Under the pieces are notes generated by a model, which searched no databases, was not told the origin of the DNA, and saw nothing but the letters and a program-made list of their open reading frames with translations. Positions 7,183 through 15,360 of a stretch of 64,000 bases of DNA are shown piece by piece. A program made the translations under genes and the position numbers. The stretch's first letter is position 1; the number at the start of each line of letters is the position of its first letter. Source of the DNA: Actinosynnema sp. ALI-1.44 (GTDB lineage: Bacteria > Actinomycetota > Actinomycetes > Mycobacteriales > Pseudonocardiaceae); contig NZ_MTQO01000043.1 of assembly GCF_001984155.1 (NCBI RefSeq), positions 186,001-250,000 on the forward strand, read 5' to 3'.

Positions 7183-9714
7183 CTAATGGCTCAGCCGGGT
7201 AAGGCCCGTCCGGGCGAGTGATTCGCCGCGCGCGTACGAGTGCTCGACCGAGACGCGCAACGCGCGGTCGTAGAACTCGCGGGCCGCGGGCCGGTCCGGT
7301 GCCGCGTCGCCAAGGCAGCACAGGGTTTCCACCACTTCCGTCCAGAGTCCGAGGTCCTCGGCGATCCGCAGTGCGGCCTCGTGGTCGCCGGTGTGCGGCT
7401 GGGAGCGGGTCGCGCGCAGGCGGCCCCAGTGGTCGCCGAGTTCCTCGAACAACTCCAGCGCACGCCCGGGATCGCCGGTGTCGATCAGGGCGACGGCCTC
7501 ACACCAGCGGTCACCGGACGCACGGGCGTCCGCCAGGCTGCCGGCCGTCATCAGCCGCCCTTCCTGTCCGCCCAGTGCCGAGCCGACGAACCACCGCAGT
7601 CGCGGGTTCTCGATCGGCGGCTGCGGTTCGGCGGGCATTCCGGAGCGCAGGGCGAACCCGGCCAGCCACGCCTGCGCGCTCGTCCGGTCGACGATGGCCC
7701 CGCCGGGCATGGACAGCGCGTTCGACAGCGACTTGCGGGCTTCGGGGAAGCGTCCACGCAGGAACCAGTACCACGCCAACGCGTTGACCAGCCGCAGGGC
7801 TTGATCGGCGGTCGCGTGGTCCAATGCGCTCCTCAGATTCACCGTTTCCGTGTCCAGCAAACGCAAGTAGTGCGGCTGCCGCGTGCCACGCAGGTGCTTG
7901 TCCGCGTCCGATGCCACGTCCAGGTAACAGCGAACAACCACGTCGCGCGTGGCGTCCAGGGCACCGGCCTCCCGCAACCGGTCGAGGCAGTAGGCCGTGA
8001 CGGACTCCAGCAGCCGGAAACGCTGCCCGTCGCGCACCACCAGCGACCGGTCCACAAGCCTGGACACCACACCGAGAACCTGGTCCGCCGCCACGCCGAG
8101 CCCTACGCACACGGTTGTCGCGCTTGACAGCGTGCACCCGTCGGGGTGTACCGCCAGGCCGCTCAGCACGGTCCGTTCGTCCTCGCTGAGCAGCTCCCAG
8201 CTCCAGTCGATCATCGACCGCAGCGTCTGCTGCCGTGCGGGTCTGCCCCGGCCGCGGCCCAGCGGCAGGGTGAACCGGTCGTCCAGCCGCGCGACCAGCT
8301 CGTCCAGGCCGAGGACCCGCAGGCGCGGGGCGACGAGTTCGAGCGCGAGCGGGATGCCGTCGAGGCGACGGCAGATCGTGGCGACCGCGTCCGCGTTGTC
8401 CTCGTCGAGCACGAAACCCGGCACCGCCGCGGCCGCGCGTTGGACGAACAGTTCCACAGCGGCGAAGTCCGGCAACGGCGGTACTGGACGCACGGTCTCG
8501 CCTGGGATGTCCAGCGCTTCGTGACTCGTCACCAGCACCCGCACGCCAGGCGCCGCGGCCAGCAACGCGCTCACGACACCGGCGACCGGTTCCACGACGT
8601 GCTCACAGTTGTCCAGCACCAGCAGCGGTCGCTTGCCAACCATCGCCGTACACAGGAAGCCGACGTTGTCGACCGGTTCCGGTGTGTGCGCGGCCGAGTC
8701 GCACAGGCCGAGCGTGGCGATGATCCGTTCCGCGATGTCCTCGTCTCCTGCCCGCCGGCTCACGCCCGCGAACTCCATCAGCCACACCCCGTCCGGGTAC
8801 TGCGGGACGAGGTCCTGTGCGGCGGCCACCGCGAGCCGGGTCTTGCCGACGCCGCCGGGCCCGACCAGCGTCACGGCCCGCGCACCGGCGATCAGCGAAC
8901 GCACGTCGTCGATCGCGTCCTGCCTGCCGACCAGGGTGGTCACCGCCGCGGGCAGGTTCGTCCGGAAGTCCTGCCGCACCGGCGCCAACCGGGGTTCCTG
9001 GCGGAGGATCGCGTCGTACAGCGCGGTGATCTCCGGGCCCGGTGCCACGCCGAGTTCCCGGTCCAAGCGGCAGCGGAGGTCCTGGAAGCACGTCAGCGCC
9101 TCGCTTTGCCTGCCCGACTGGTACAGCGCACGCATCTGCGTCGTGCGCAACCGTTCCCGCAGCGGGTGCCGCTCTACGAGATCCGCCAGTCCCGCTGCCA
9201 CGGCGGCGTGCTCGCCCAGGTGGAGCCTGGCCTCGGCCTGGTCCTCCAGGACACTCAGCCGCAGCTCCTCCAGCCGGGCGATCTCACCACGCGCGAACAC
9301 CGCGTCCGACACGTCCAGGTACGGCGCCGCACGCCACAGCGCGAGAGCGTCCGTCAGCAATGTGGCCTTGCCCTGCGCGTCCTCGGCCGCCCGTGCCCGC
9401 CGGACGAGCTGCTCGAACCGGTGCGCGTCCAGGTCGTCCGCCGTCAGCCGCAGCCGGTACCCGGCGGCCTGGTGCACGACCTCGTCACGCCCGAGCACAC
9501 GCCGCAGCTGCGAGACCTTCGCCTGCAGCGCGTTCAACGGCCTGCGCGGGGCAGCATCGCCCCAGAGATCCGCCACGAGCCGGTCGGCGGAGACCGGGCC
9601 GCCGCCGTGCAGCAGCAGATGCGCCAGCAGCGCGCGGACTTTCGCTTCGGGGACCGGCACGGCGCTGCCGTCCGCCGCCCAGACCACGAGCGGCCCGAGC
9701 ACCCCGTAACGCAT
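7183..9714 (-). CDS. BTAD/SARP-type ATPase transcriptional regulator (AfsR-like)
   Basis: The 843-residue protein has an N-terminal OmpR-like winged helix (residues 1-90, ending LSQLRRVLG-type DNA-binding segment), a bacterial transcriptional activation (BTAD) domain (about 95-240), and an NB-ARC/AAA-type ATPase with P-loop GPGGVGKT at about 284-291 and a Walker B-like LLVLDNCEH, followed by helical TPR-like repeats. This is the AfsR-type large SARP layout; members activate secondary metabolism or transport genes in response to signals. It is divergent from an MFS exporter with 64 bases between starts. Three heptamers spaced by 11 bp lie in that gap and are the obvious binding site. The ATG at 9714 begins the domain exactly (MRYGVLGPLVV). 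Confidence 0.88.
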   Translation of the reverse strand: MRYGVLGPLVVWAADGSAVPVPEAKVRALLAHLLLHGGGPVSADRLVADLWGDAAPRRPLNALQAKVSQLRRVLGRDEVVHQAAGYRLRLTADDLDAHRFEQLVRRARAAEDAQGKATLLTDALALWRAAPYLDVSDAVFARGEIARLEELRLSVLEDQAEARLHLGEHAAVAAGLADLVERHPLRERLRTTQMRALYQSGRQSEALTCFQDLRCRLDRELGVAPGPEITALYDAILRQEPRLAPVRQDFRTNLPAAVTTLVGRQDAIDDVRSLIAGARAVTLVGPGGVGKTRLAVAAAQDLVPQYPDGVWLMEFAGVSRRAGDEDIAERIIATLGLCDSAAHTPEPVDNVGFLCTAMVGKRPLLVLDNCEHVVEPVAGVVSALLAAAPGVRVLVTSHEALDIPGETVRPVPPLPDFAAVELFVQRAAAAVPGFVLDEDNADAVATICRRLDGIPLALELVAPRLRVLGLDELVARLDDRFTLPLGRGRGRPARQQTLRSMIDWSWELLSEDERTVLSGLAVHPDGCTLSSATTVCVGLGVAADQVLGVVSRLVDRSLVVRDGQRFRLLESVTAYCLDRLREAGALDATRDVVVRCYLDVASDADKHLRGTRQPHYLRLLDTETVNLRSALDHATADQALRLVNALAWYWFLRGRFPEARKSLSNALSMPGGAIVDRTSAQAWLAGFALRSGMPAEPQPPIENPRLRWFVGSALGGQEGRLMTAGSLADARASGDRWCEAVALIDTGDPGRALELFEELGDHWGRLRATRSQPHTGDHEAALRIAEDLGLWTEVVETLCCLGDAAPDRPAAREFYDRALRVSVEHSYARGESLARTGLTRLSH

Positions 9715-9715
9715 G

Positions 9716-9744
9716 GGATCAGCGTACCGTCAGCCGCCCGTCAG
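9716..9744. promoter_or_regulatory. SARP-type heptamer direct repeats
   Basis: CCGTCAG occurs at 9727-9733 and again at 9738-9744, separated by exactly 4 bp, with a weaker copy GGATCAG at 9716-9722 in the same 11-bp register. Direct heptamers at 11-bp period are the known binding layout for SARP/OmpR-type winged helices. The array lies between the divergent BTAD regulator and MFS exporter starts, immediately beside the regulator start codon, which would suit autoregulation plus control of the exporter. Confidence 0.5.
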
Positions 9745-9778
9745 CACGCCCGAACCGGCCTGGACCAGCGTGTCCGCC

Positions 9779-11251
9779 ATGAGCACAAAGGAACGGGCCG
9801 GGCTGGCTGTGCTGGCGTTGCCCACGGCGTTGCTCGGCCTGGACGTCACGGTGCTGTACCTGACGATGCCGAGCCTCGCGGCGGATCTGGCCCCGACCGG
9901 TACCGAGGTCCTGTGGATCATGGACGCGTACGGCTTCCTGATCGCCGGGTTCCTGATCACCATGGGCACGCTCGGCGACCGGATCGGCAGGCGGCGGCTG
10001 CTGATGATCGGCTCGGCCTGCTTCGGCGTGGTCTCGGTGGTCGCCGCGTTCGCCCCCAGCGCCGGGGTGCTGATCGGCGCGCGGGCGGCGCTCGGCATCG
10101 CCGCCGCCACGCTGATGCCGTCCACGTTGGCGCTGATCAGCACGATGATCCCGGACCCGGCGCGGCGCGCGGTGGCGATCGGCGGCTGGGTGACGGCGTT
10201 CGCGCTGGGGATGGCGGCCGGTCCGGTCGTCGGCGGCCTGCTGGTCGAGCACTTCTGGTGGGGCGCGGCGTTCCTCGTCGCCGTCCCGATCGTCGTGGTG
10301 GTGCTGCTGGTCGGGCCGAAGGTCCTGCCGGAACACCACGCACCGCGCAGCGGCCGGATCGACATGGTCAGCGTGGTGCTGTCCCTGCTCGCGCTGCTGC
10401 CCGTGGTCTACGCGGTCAAGCACGTGGCCGAGAGCGGGTTCGGGCTGTCGACCGTGGTGCCGCTCGTGGCCGGGGTGGTCTTCGGGACGTTGTTCGTACG
10501 GCGGCAGCGCCGTCAGGACGACCCGTTGCTGGATGTTGACCTGTTCGCCGGTCGTACGTTCAGCGCGGCACTGGGCGTCATGGTCGTCGGCCTGACGGGC
10601 GTGGGCGGCGTGATGCTGCTGGTCACCCAGTACCTGCAGCAGATCGCGGCGCTGCCCCCGCTGCGCGCCGGTGCGCTGATGGGCCCGCCCGCGCTGGCGA
10701 TGTTCGTCGCCGCGATCGCCACTCCGCTGGTCGCCAGGCGGATCCGGCCCGCCTACGTCGCCGCCGCCGTCCTCGCGTTGTCCACTGTGGGCTACTTGTT
10801 GCTCGCGACGGTCGACGGAACGGACGACGTCGTACCCGTGGTCGCCGGATTCGCGTCGGTGTACCTGAGCCTGGGGACGATCGCCGCGCTCGGCACGGAC
10901 CTGGTGGTCGGTGCCGCGCCGCCGGAACGCGCCGGTGCGGCGTCGGCGTTGTCGGAGACCGTGCAGGAACTGGGGCTCGCGCTCGGCGTCGCGATCCTGG
11001 GCAGCGTCGCCGCGGCGACCTATCGCGCCGCAGTCCCCGCCGACGCGGCCGGACCAGTGCGCGACAGCCTGGCCGGTGCGATCTCGAACGCCGGGAGCCT
11101 GCCGGAAACCGCGCTGCGGCAAGCCAAAGAAGCCGCGATCAGCGGGCTCAACGTCGCCGCGCTGGTCGCTGGCATCGGTGTGCTGGTGCTTGCCGTGCTC
11201 GCCGCGGTCGCCCTGCGGCACGTCGGCACGTACAAGTCGCGGGCGAGCTGA
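9779..11251 (+). CDS. MFS drug exporter, DHA2 (EmrB/QacA/SmvA) family
   Basis: The 490-residue membrane protein has about 14 hydrophobic helices, the length and layout of DHA2 drug:proton antiporters. Motif A is seen as GTLGDRIGRRRLLMIG in the first cytoplasmic loop, the LGLDVTVLYLTMPSLA helix 1 pattern matches QacA/SmvA, and LVVGAAPPERAGAASALSETVQELG is the family block ahead of the late helices. It should export lipophilic or cationic compounds using the proton gradient. The ATG at 9779 is preferred over the upstream frame because MSTKERAGLAVLA begins the first helix normally. It is divergent from the BTAD regulator and is its likely target. Confidence 0.88.
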   Translation: MSTKERAGLAVLALPTALLGLDVTVLYLTMPSLAADLAPTGTEVLWIMDAYGFLIAGFLITMGTLGDRIGRRRLLMIGSACFGVVSVVAAFAPSAGVLIGARAALGIAAATLMPSTLALISTMIPDPARRAVAIGGWVTAFALGMAAGPVVGGLLVEHFWWGAAFLVAVPIVVVVLLVGPKVLPEHHAPRSGRIDMVSVVLSLLALLPVVYAVKHVAESGFGLSTVVPLVAGVVFGTLFVRRQRRQDDPLLDVDLFAGRTFSAALGVMVVGLTGVGGVMLLVTQYLQQIAALPPLRAGALMGPPALAMFVAAIATPLVARRIRPAYVAAAVLALSTVGYLLLATVDGTDDVVPVVAGFASVYLSLGTIAALGTDLVVGAAPPERAGAASALSETVQELGLALGVAILGSVAAATYRAAVPADAAGPVRDSLAGAISNAGSLPETALRQAKEAAISGLNVAALVAGIGVLVLAVLAAVALRHVGTYKSRAS

Positions 11252-11305
11252 CCGAGACCGCTCACAATGGCATTGACCACAGATGCGCGAGTTTCACCCG
11301 GAGGG

Positions 11306-11340
11306 GTGATGCCCCGACCCGCATGGGATCGGGGCATCAC
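11306..11340. terminator. bidirectional hairpin terminator
   Basis: GTGATGCCCCGA at 11306-11317 pairs perfectly with 11329-11340 (12 bp, 11-base loop) between the convergent MFS and small secreted protein genes. Confidence 0.75.
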
Positions 11341-11349
11341 GCTGACCTG

Positions 11350-11652
11350 TCAGTACTTGCGGACCTCGGCCTTGGCGTCGCGGACCATCATCTTGCACTC
11401 GTAGCGGATGGTCTTGCGCTTGCCGGGGTCGATCCTGGTCCAGTCGCTGTGCTTCCAGCCGGACCAGCACTTGACCTTCAGCCGGGCCTGGCTCTTCTCG
11501 GTGCCGCCGGTGCAGTCGGCCCATGCGGCGGTGTTGGCGTAGTGCGACTTGCAGGTGGCGAGTGTGCCCGCAGTGGCGGGAGCGGCGGACAAGCCAAGCA
11601 ACATCGCGCCGGACACGAGCGCGGCGGCGCCTATGCGGTGGATCACGGACAC
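11350..11652 (-). CDS. small secreted Cys-containing protein, unknown function
   Basis: This 100-residue protein has a typical signal peptide (MSVIHRIGAAALVSGAMLLG, Ala-rich cleavage region ending ATA). The roughly 70-residue mature part is basic and has four Cys in CKSH, DCTGG, KCWSGW and YECKM, probably two disulfides. I do not recognise the family; similar short basic secreted proteins are common in actinomycetes. The GTG at 11652 has AGGA 9 bases upstream. The gene ends against a strong hairpin and is divergent from the nSTAND gene, with a perfect 14-bp palindrome between them. Confidence 0.7.
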   Translation of the reverse strand: MSVIHRIGAAALVSGAMLLGLSAAPATAGTLATCKSHYANTAAWADCTGGTEKSQARLKVKCWSGWKHSDWTRIDPGKRKTIRYECKMMVRDAKAEVRKY

Positions 11653-11736
11653 GGTAGCGGTCCTTCCTGGATGGTGGGTGCCGGGGCGTCCCGGCTGTGC
11701 TCCAAGCGTGTGACCAGACGGGCACTTTCGGTGGAT

Positions 11737-11750
11737 TCCCGTATACGGGA
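11737..11750. promoter_or_regulatory. 14-bp perfect palindrome, candidate operator
   Basis: TCCCGTATACGGGA is a perfect palindrome between the divergent small secreted protein gene (start 11652) and the nSTAND gene (start 11788). Position and symmetry suit a dimeric repressor. The regulator is unknown. Confidence 0.4.
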
Positions 11751-11787
11751 CAGGCCGTGAGCAGCGGAATCTCGTTACCGTGAGCCG

Positions 11788-13956
11788 GTGCCCAGACCCG
11801 CACGAACGTGCCAGCCCGACCCGTGGGCCGCCAAGGACCAGGCCGAGTTCCGGGAAAGCCTGCGCGGCCTCATGCGTTGGGCGGGGCACGGATCGTTGCA
11901 CCAGTTGGAGGCGGCGGCGGTCCGGCGTGGCACGAGCATGCCGGTGTCCACAGCGAACAGAGCGCTGAACAACGACCGGCTGCCCACAGGGGACTTCGTC
12001 GAACGCATGGTCACGGCGTGCGGCGTCGAGGTGGCGCCATGGCTGGCGGCACGGGACGCGTTGGCCGACCGTCGGTACCTGCTCGACACACCCCGCAGCA
12101 CGCCGAACGCTGATCGCACTGACGAGTGCCCCTATCCCGGGTTGGCGGCGTTCACGGCCGGTCAGGCGCGCTGGTTCTTCGGGCGGGAGGAGACGATCGC
12201 CGAGCTTCTGGACCTCCTGGCGGGAGCGACCGGGCCGGTGCTGGTGTCGGGGCCGTCCGGCACGGGCAAGTCCTCGTTGCTGAGGGCCGGGCTCCTGCCC
12301 GGGTTGGCGGACGGCAGGCTGCCCGGCTCGGCGGACTGGACGTGCGCGGTGATCACCCCGACCGCCCATCCAGAGGCCGAACTGGCCCGATGCCTCGACG
12401 GGCGACCGGACTTGATCGTGGTCGACCAGTTCGAGGAGGTTTTCACGCTCTGCCGTGACGAGACGCGGCGCCGGGCGTTCATCGAGACGTTGTGCGCCCA
12501 GGACCGCGTCGTGCTGGGCATGCGAGCTGACTTCCACGGGCATTGCGCGTCCTACCCGCAGCTGGTCGGCGCACTGCGGCAGGGACAGCTGCTGCTCGGC
12601 CCGATGACCGAGGGACAACTGCGCGCCGCGATGGGCAAACCGGCCGCCGCGGTCGGGCTCGACCTGCAGACCGGGCTCGCCGACGTGATCATCGGCGAGC
12701 TCGGCGGCCGCGACCAGCCGGGTGCGTTGCCGCTGTTGGCGCACACACTGATGGCCACGTGGCGGCACCGGACCGGCCGGATGCTGACGATCGCCGGGTA
12801 TCGGCTGACCGGAGGCGTCTCCGGCGCCATCGCCAAAACCGCCGAACGCGCCTACCAGCGGCTCAGCGCCGACCAGCAGGAGGCCGCGCGGGTGCTGTTG
12901 CTGCGGATGATCCAGTTCGGCGACGGCACCGCCGACACCCGCAGGCACCTCGACCGCGCCAAGCTCGTCGGGGAATCGGCGGATCCGGTGCTGGCCGCGT
13001 TGGTCGACGCCCGGCTGGTGACCGTGAACGAGTCCACTGTGGTGCTCGCACACGAGGCGATCCTGAGCGCGTGGCCGCGGTTGGCGTCCTGGATCGAGGC
13101 GGACCGTGCCCGGTTGCTGGCCGGACAGCGGCTGGTCGCGGCGGCCGAGGGATGGGAACGCGACGGGCGCCACGAATCCGACCTCTACCGAGGGCACCGC
13201 CTTGCGGCTGTGCTGGAACGACCAGGTGAAACGCCTGAGGCGGCGGCCGAGTTCGTACGGGCGAGCGTGCGGCGCGAACACACCGAGCGTCGTGCCGCGG
13301 CACGACGGACCAAGCGGCTACGCCAACTGGTCGCGGTACTGAGCTGCCTGGTCCTGCTGGCCGCGGTGATGACAGTGGTCGCCGTCGTGTCCCGGCAGGA
13401 CATCGTGCGGCAGCGGGACATCGGTCTGTCCCGCCAGATCGCCGGCACCGCGATCGCGTTGCGGATGTCGGATCCCGACCTGGCTGGGCAACTGGCCGTG
13501 GCGGCCTACGACCTGGCGAGCACCGCGGAGGCCAGGGGCGCGATCATGACGACGCTGGTCAACCTCGATCCGACCCGCAGCACAGACGCCAGCAGCGCAG
13601 GTCCTGTGCAGATGGTCGCGTTCAGCGCAGACGGGACCTCCATGGCGGCGGCCAGCCGGGACGCCACGGCCCGCGTGTGGGCGCTCGGCGATCCGCCGAG
13701 CCTCGTCAGCACTCCAGTGGACCTGGCCGTGCACCAGGGTGAGGTTCGAGCGGCGCTCTTCGCGCCGGCAGGCCCGCCTTTGCTGGTGACGTCGGCGGGG
13801 GACGGCAAGGTACGGCTGTGGCCCACATCGGCCATCAGACAGGGCGCGGACGCGCCGCTGGCGATCCCCGGGCCGATCCGCGACCTCGGTCCGCTGGCGT
13901 TCAGCGGGGACGGTTCGCTGCTCGTGGCAGGTGCTCATCCGGGCAGGAACGTCTAG
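11788..13956 (+). CDS. HTH-nSTAND1-TM-WD40 protein, interrupted by TAG
   Basis: The 722-residue product has an N-terminal helix-turn-helix-like region (about 10-70), an nSTAND1 NTPase domain opening CPYPGLAAFTAGQARWFFGR, with P-loop GPSGTGKSS (about 155) and Walker B LIVVDQFEE (about 209), a transmembrane helix (about 512-532), and the first WD40 units (FSADGTSMAAASRDATARVWALG and a second ending SAGDGKVRLWP). The frame ends at a TAG (13954-13956) inside a third WD40 unit, just before VWS: the residues around it read HPGRNV-stop-VWST. The same frame then stays open to 14415 and encodes a lectin module. Known: nSTAND1-WD40 proteins are sensing/scaffolding NTPases, some in conflict systems. A full propeller is expected but only two to three units are present. 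Confidence 0.8.
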   Translation: MPRPARTCQPDPWAAKDQAEFRESLRGLMRWAGHGSLHQLEAAAVRRGTSMPVSTANRALNNDRLPTGDFVERMVTACGVEVAPWLAARDALADRRYLLDTPRSTPNADRTDECPYPGLAAFTAGQARWFFGREETIAELLDLLAGATGPVLVSGPSGTGKSSLLRAGLLPGLADGRLPGSADWTCAVITPTAHPEAELARCLDGRPDLIVVDQFEEVFTLCRDETRRRAFIETLCAQDRVVLGMRADFHGHCASYPQLVGALRQGQLLLGPMTEGQLRAAMGKPAAAVGLDLQTGLADVIIGELGGRDQPGALPLLAHTLMATWRHRTGRMLTIAGYRLTGGVSGAIAKTAERAYQRLSADQQEAARVLLLRMIQFGDGTADTRRHLDRAKLVGESADPVLAALVDARLVTVNESTVVLAHEAILSAWPRLASWIEADRARLLAGQRLVAAAEGWERDGRHESDLYRGHRLAAVLERPGETPEAAAEFVRASVRREHTERRAAARRTKRLRQLVAVLSCLVLLAAVMTVVAVVSRQDIVRQRDIGLSRQIAGTAIALRMSDPDLAGQLAVAAYDLASTAEARGAIMTTLVNLDPTRSTDASSAGPVQMVAFSADGTSMAAASRDATARVWALGDPPSLVSTPVDLAVHQGEVRAALFAPAGPPLLVTSAGDGKVRLWPTSAIRQGADAPLAIPGPIRDLGPLAFSGDGSLLVAGAHPGRNV

Positions 13957-14415
13957 GTATGGAGCACGGCGAGTACGGAGATCGTCGCGTCGCACAGCGG
14001 GAAATGCCTGGCAAGTCGGGCAACGCGGCCCGCTGCGGGGGCGCCCGTGTCGCAGTTCCGGTGCAAGGGGCTGAACACGAGCCGTTGGACGTTCGATCGG
14101 GATGGGGCGTCGCACCGTGTCCGCAACACCGCGACGAATCTTTGCCTCGACGCACGTTCCGACGAACGCCGGAGTGGCGGAGCGTACCTCGTGGTCCAAC
14201 GGGAGTGCGGCGCTGCCGAGACGCAGCTGTGGCGGGCGGTCGAAATCGCCCCGAACGGCACCGGACAAGTCGACGTCCAGCTTGTGCACCGGTCCACAGA
14301 GCAGTGTCTCGACATCAATCAGATGAGCGCGCTCGACGGGGCGTTGGCCATCCGCTGGTCCTGCGGGACAACTCCGAACCAGGTCTTCCGGGTCACCACA
14401 GCCTCGATCCGCTAG
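13957..14415 (+). pseudogene. in-frame ricin-B (beta-trefoil) lectin module cut off by the TAG at 13954
   Basis: Directly after the TAG, in the same frame, about 152 codons encode a three-fold repeat of ricin-type subdomains: IVASHSGKCLASR...SQFRCKG, VRNTATNLCLDARS...VVQRECG with LWRAVE, and LVHRSTEQCLDINQ...IRWSCG with NQVFRVT. Each copy has the Cys pair and the Q-x-W/F-like end of a trefoil lobe. Together they make one complete carbohydrate-binding domain. It has no ribosome-binding site or plausible start of its own near the TAG; the first in-frame GTG is at 14047, inside lobe 1. It is best read as the C-terminus of the nSTAND-WD40 protein, lost by one nonsense change (for example CAG to TAG) or kept by readthrough. 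The stop at 14413 lies 6 bases from the convergent transporter gene. Confidence 0.75.
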
Positions 14416-14421
14416 AACGCG

Positions 14422-15360
14422 TCAGGCGAACTGGAACCACAACGGCAGCAGCAGGATCGTGACGGCGGACGACTTGACCACCACTGACGCGGACAGCTCC
14501 ACGTCGATGTCGTACCGCTGGGCGAAGATGAACAGGTTCTGCGGTGCGGGCATGGCGGCGATCAACGTGAGGTACGCCAGCCACGGCTGGCCGACACCGA
14601 AGACGAACCGGCACAGCGCGTACGTCATCAACGGGAAAGCCAAGCACTTGAACGCGATCAGCGCGAGCTCGGTCCGTGTCGTGCCGCGGATGCTCACGCC
14701 CGTGCCGCCGAGGTACAGGCCGAGGGCGAACAACGCGACCGGGGCGGCGGCGTCACCCACGAACGACAACCCGTCCAACACCACCGACGGCACCTTGACC
14801 GACACCAGGTTCGCCACGATCGCGAGGTTGCACGCCAGCACCAGCGGAGTGTTGAGCGACGCCCAGACCGCCCGCAGCAACCGGCGGGCGGTTCCACTGT
14901 CCCCACCGGGGCTGCCGAACTCCATGATCGCGATGACGACCGTCGACAGCAGACACACCTGCAGCAGCAGGATCGGGAAGATCGGCGCCGCGTCACCGAA
15001 CAGCATCACGAACACGGGCACGGCGTAGTAGGCGGTGTTCACCTGCACCGCGGCCATGATCCGCAACGCGATCGCACGGGCGCCGCCGCTGGTGAGCAGC
15101 CTCGTCGCCACGCCCACCAGGACGCACGCGACGGTCATGCTGACCGCGTACGCGCCGATGGCGTGCCAGTCGAACAGGGCGCGCAGGTCGCTGCTGTAGA
15201 TCTTGCCGAACAGGTAGCAGGGGATCGCGAACAGGAACGTGAAGTCCGTGAAGGCGCGGGATTCCTGAGCCTGGATGATCTTGCGACGGGCGAACACCGC
15301 GCCCGCGCCGAACGCCAGCACCACGGGCACCAGCCTGCCCAGTGCTTCGAGGACGCCCAT
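14422..15360 (-). CDS. AEC-family (auxin-efflux-carrier-like) permease
   Basis: The 312-residue membrane protein has about ten hydrophobic helices arranged as two bundles, the AEC layout; the segment GGTGVSIRGTTRTELALIAFK precedes the second bundle, and AAMPAPQNLFIFAQRYD is typical of the family's crossing region. Family members move organic acids, amino acid derivatives or auxin-like anions; the substrate is not predictable. Its ATG at 15360 overlaps the stop codon of the beta-lactamase gene (ATGA), so the two are translationally coupled, an unusual pairing. It converges on the nSTAND/lectin gene. Confidence 0.82.
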   Translation of the reverse strand: MGVLEALGRLVPVVLAFGAGAVFARRKIIQAQESRAFTDFTFLFAIPCYLFGKIYSSDLRALFDWHAIGAYAVSMTVACVLVGVATRLLTSGGARAIALRIMAAVQVNTAYYAVPVFVMLFGDAAPIFPILLLQVCLLSTVVIAIMEFGSPGGDSGTARRLLRAVWASLNTPLVLACNLAIVANLVSVKVPSVVLDGLSFVGDAAAPVALFALGLYLGGTGVSIRGTTRTELALIAFKCLAFPLMTYALCRFVFGVGQPWLAYLTLIAAMPAPQNLFIFAQRYDIDVELSASVVVKSSAVTILLLPLWFQFA

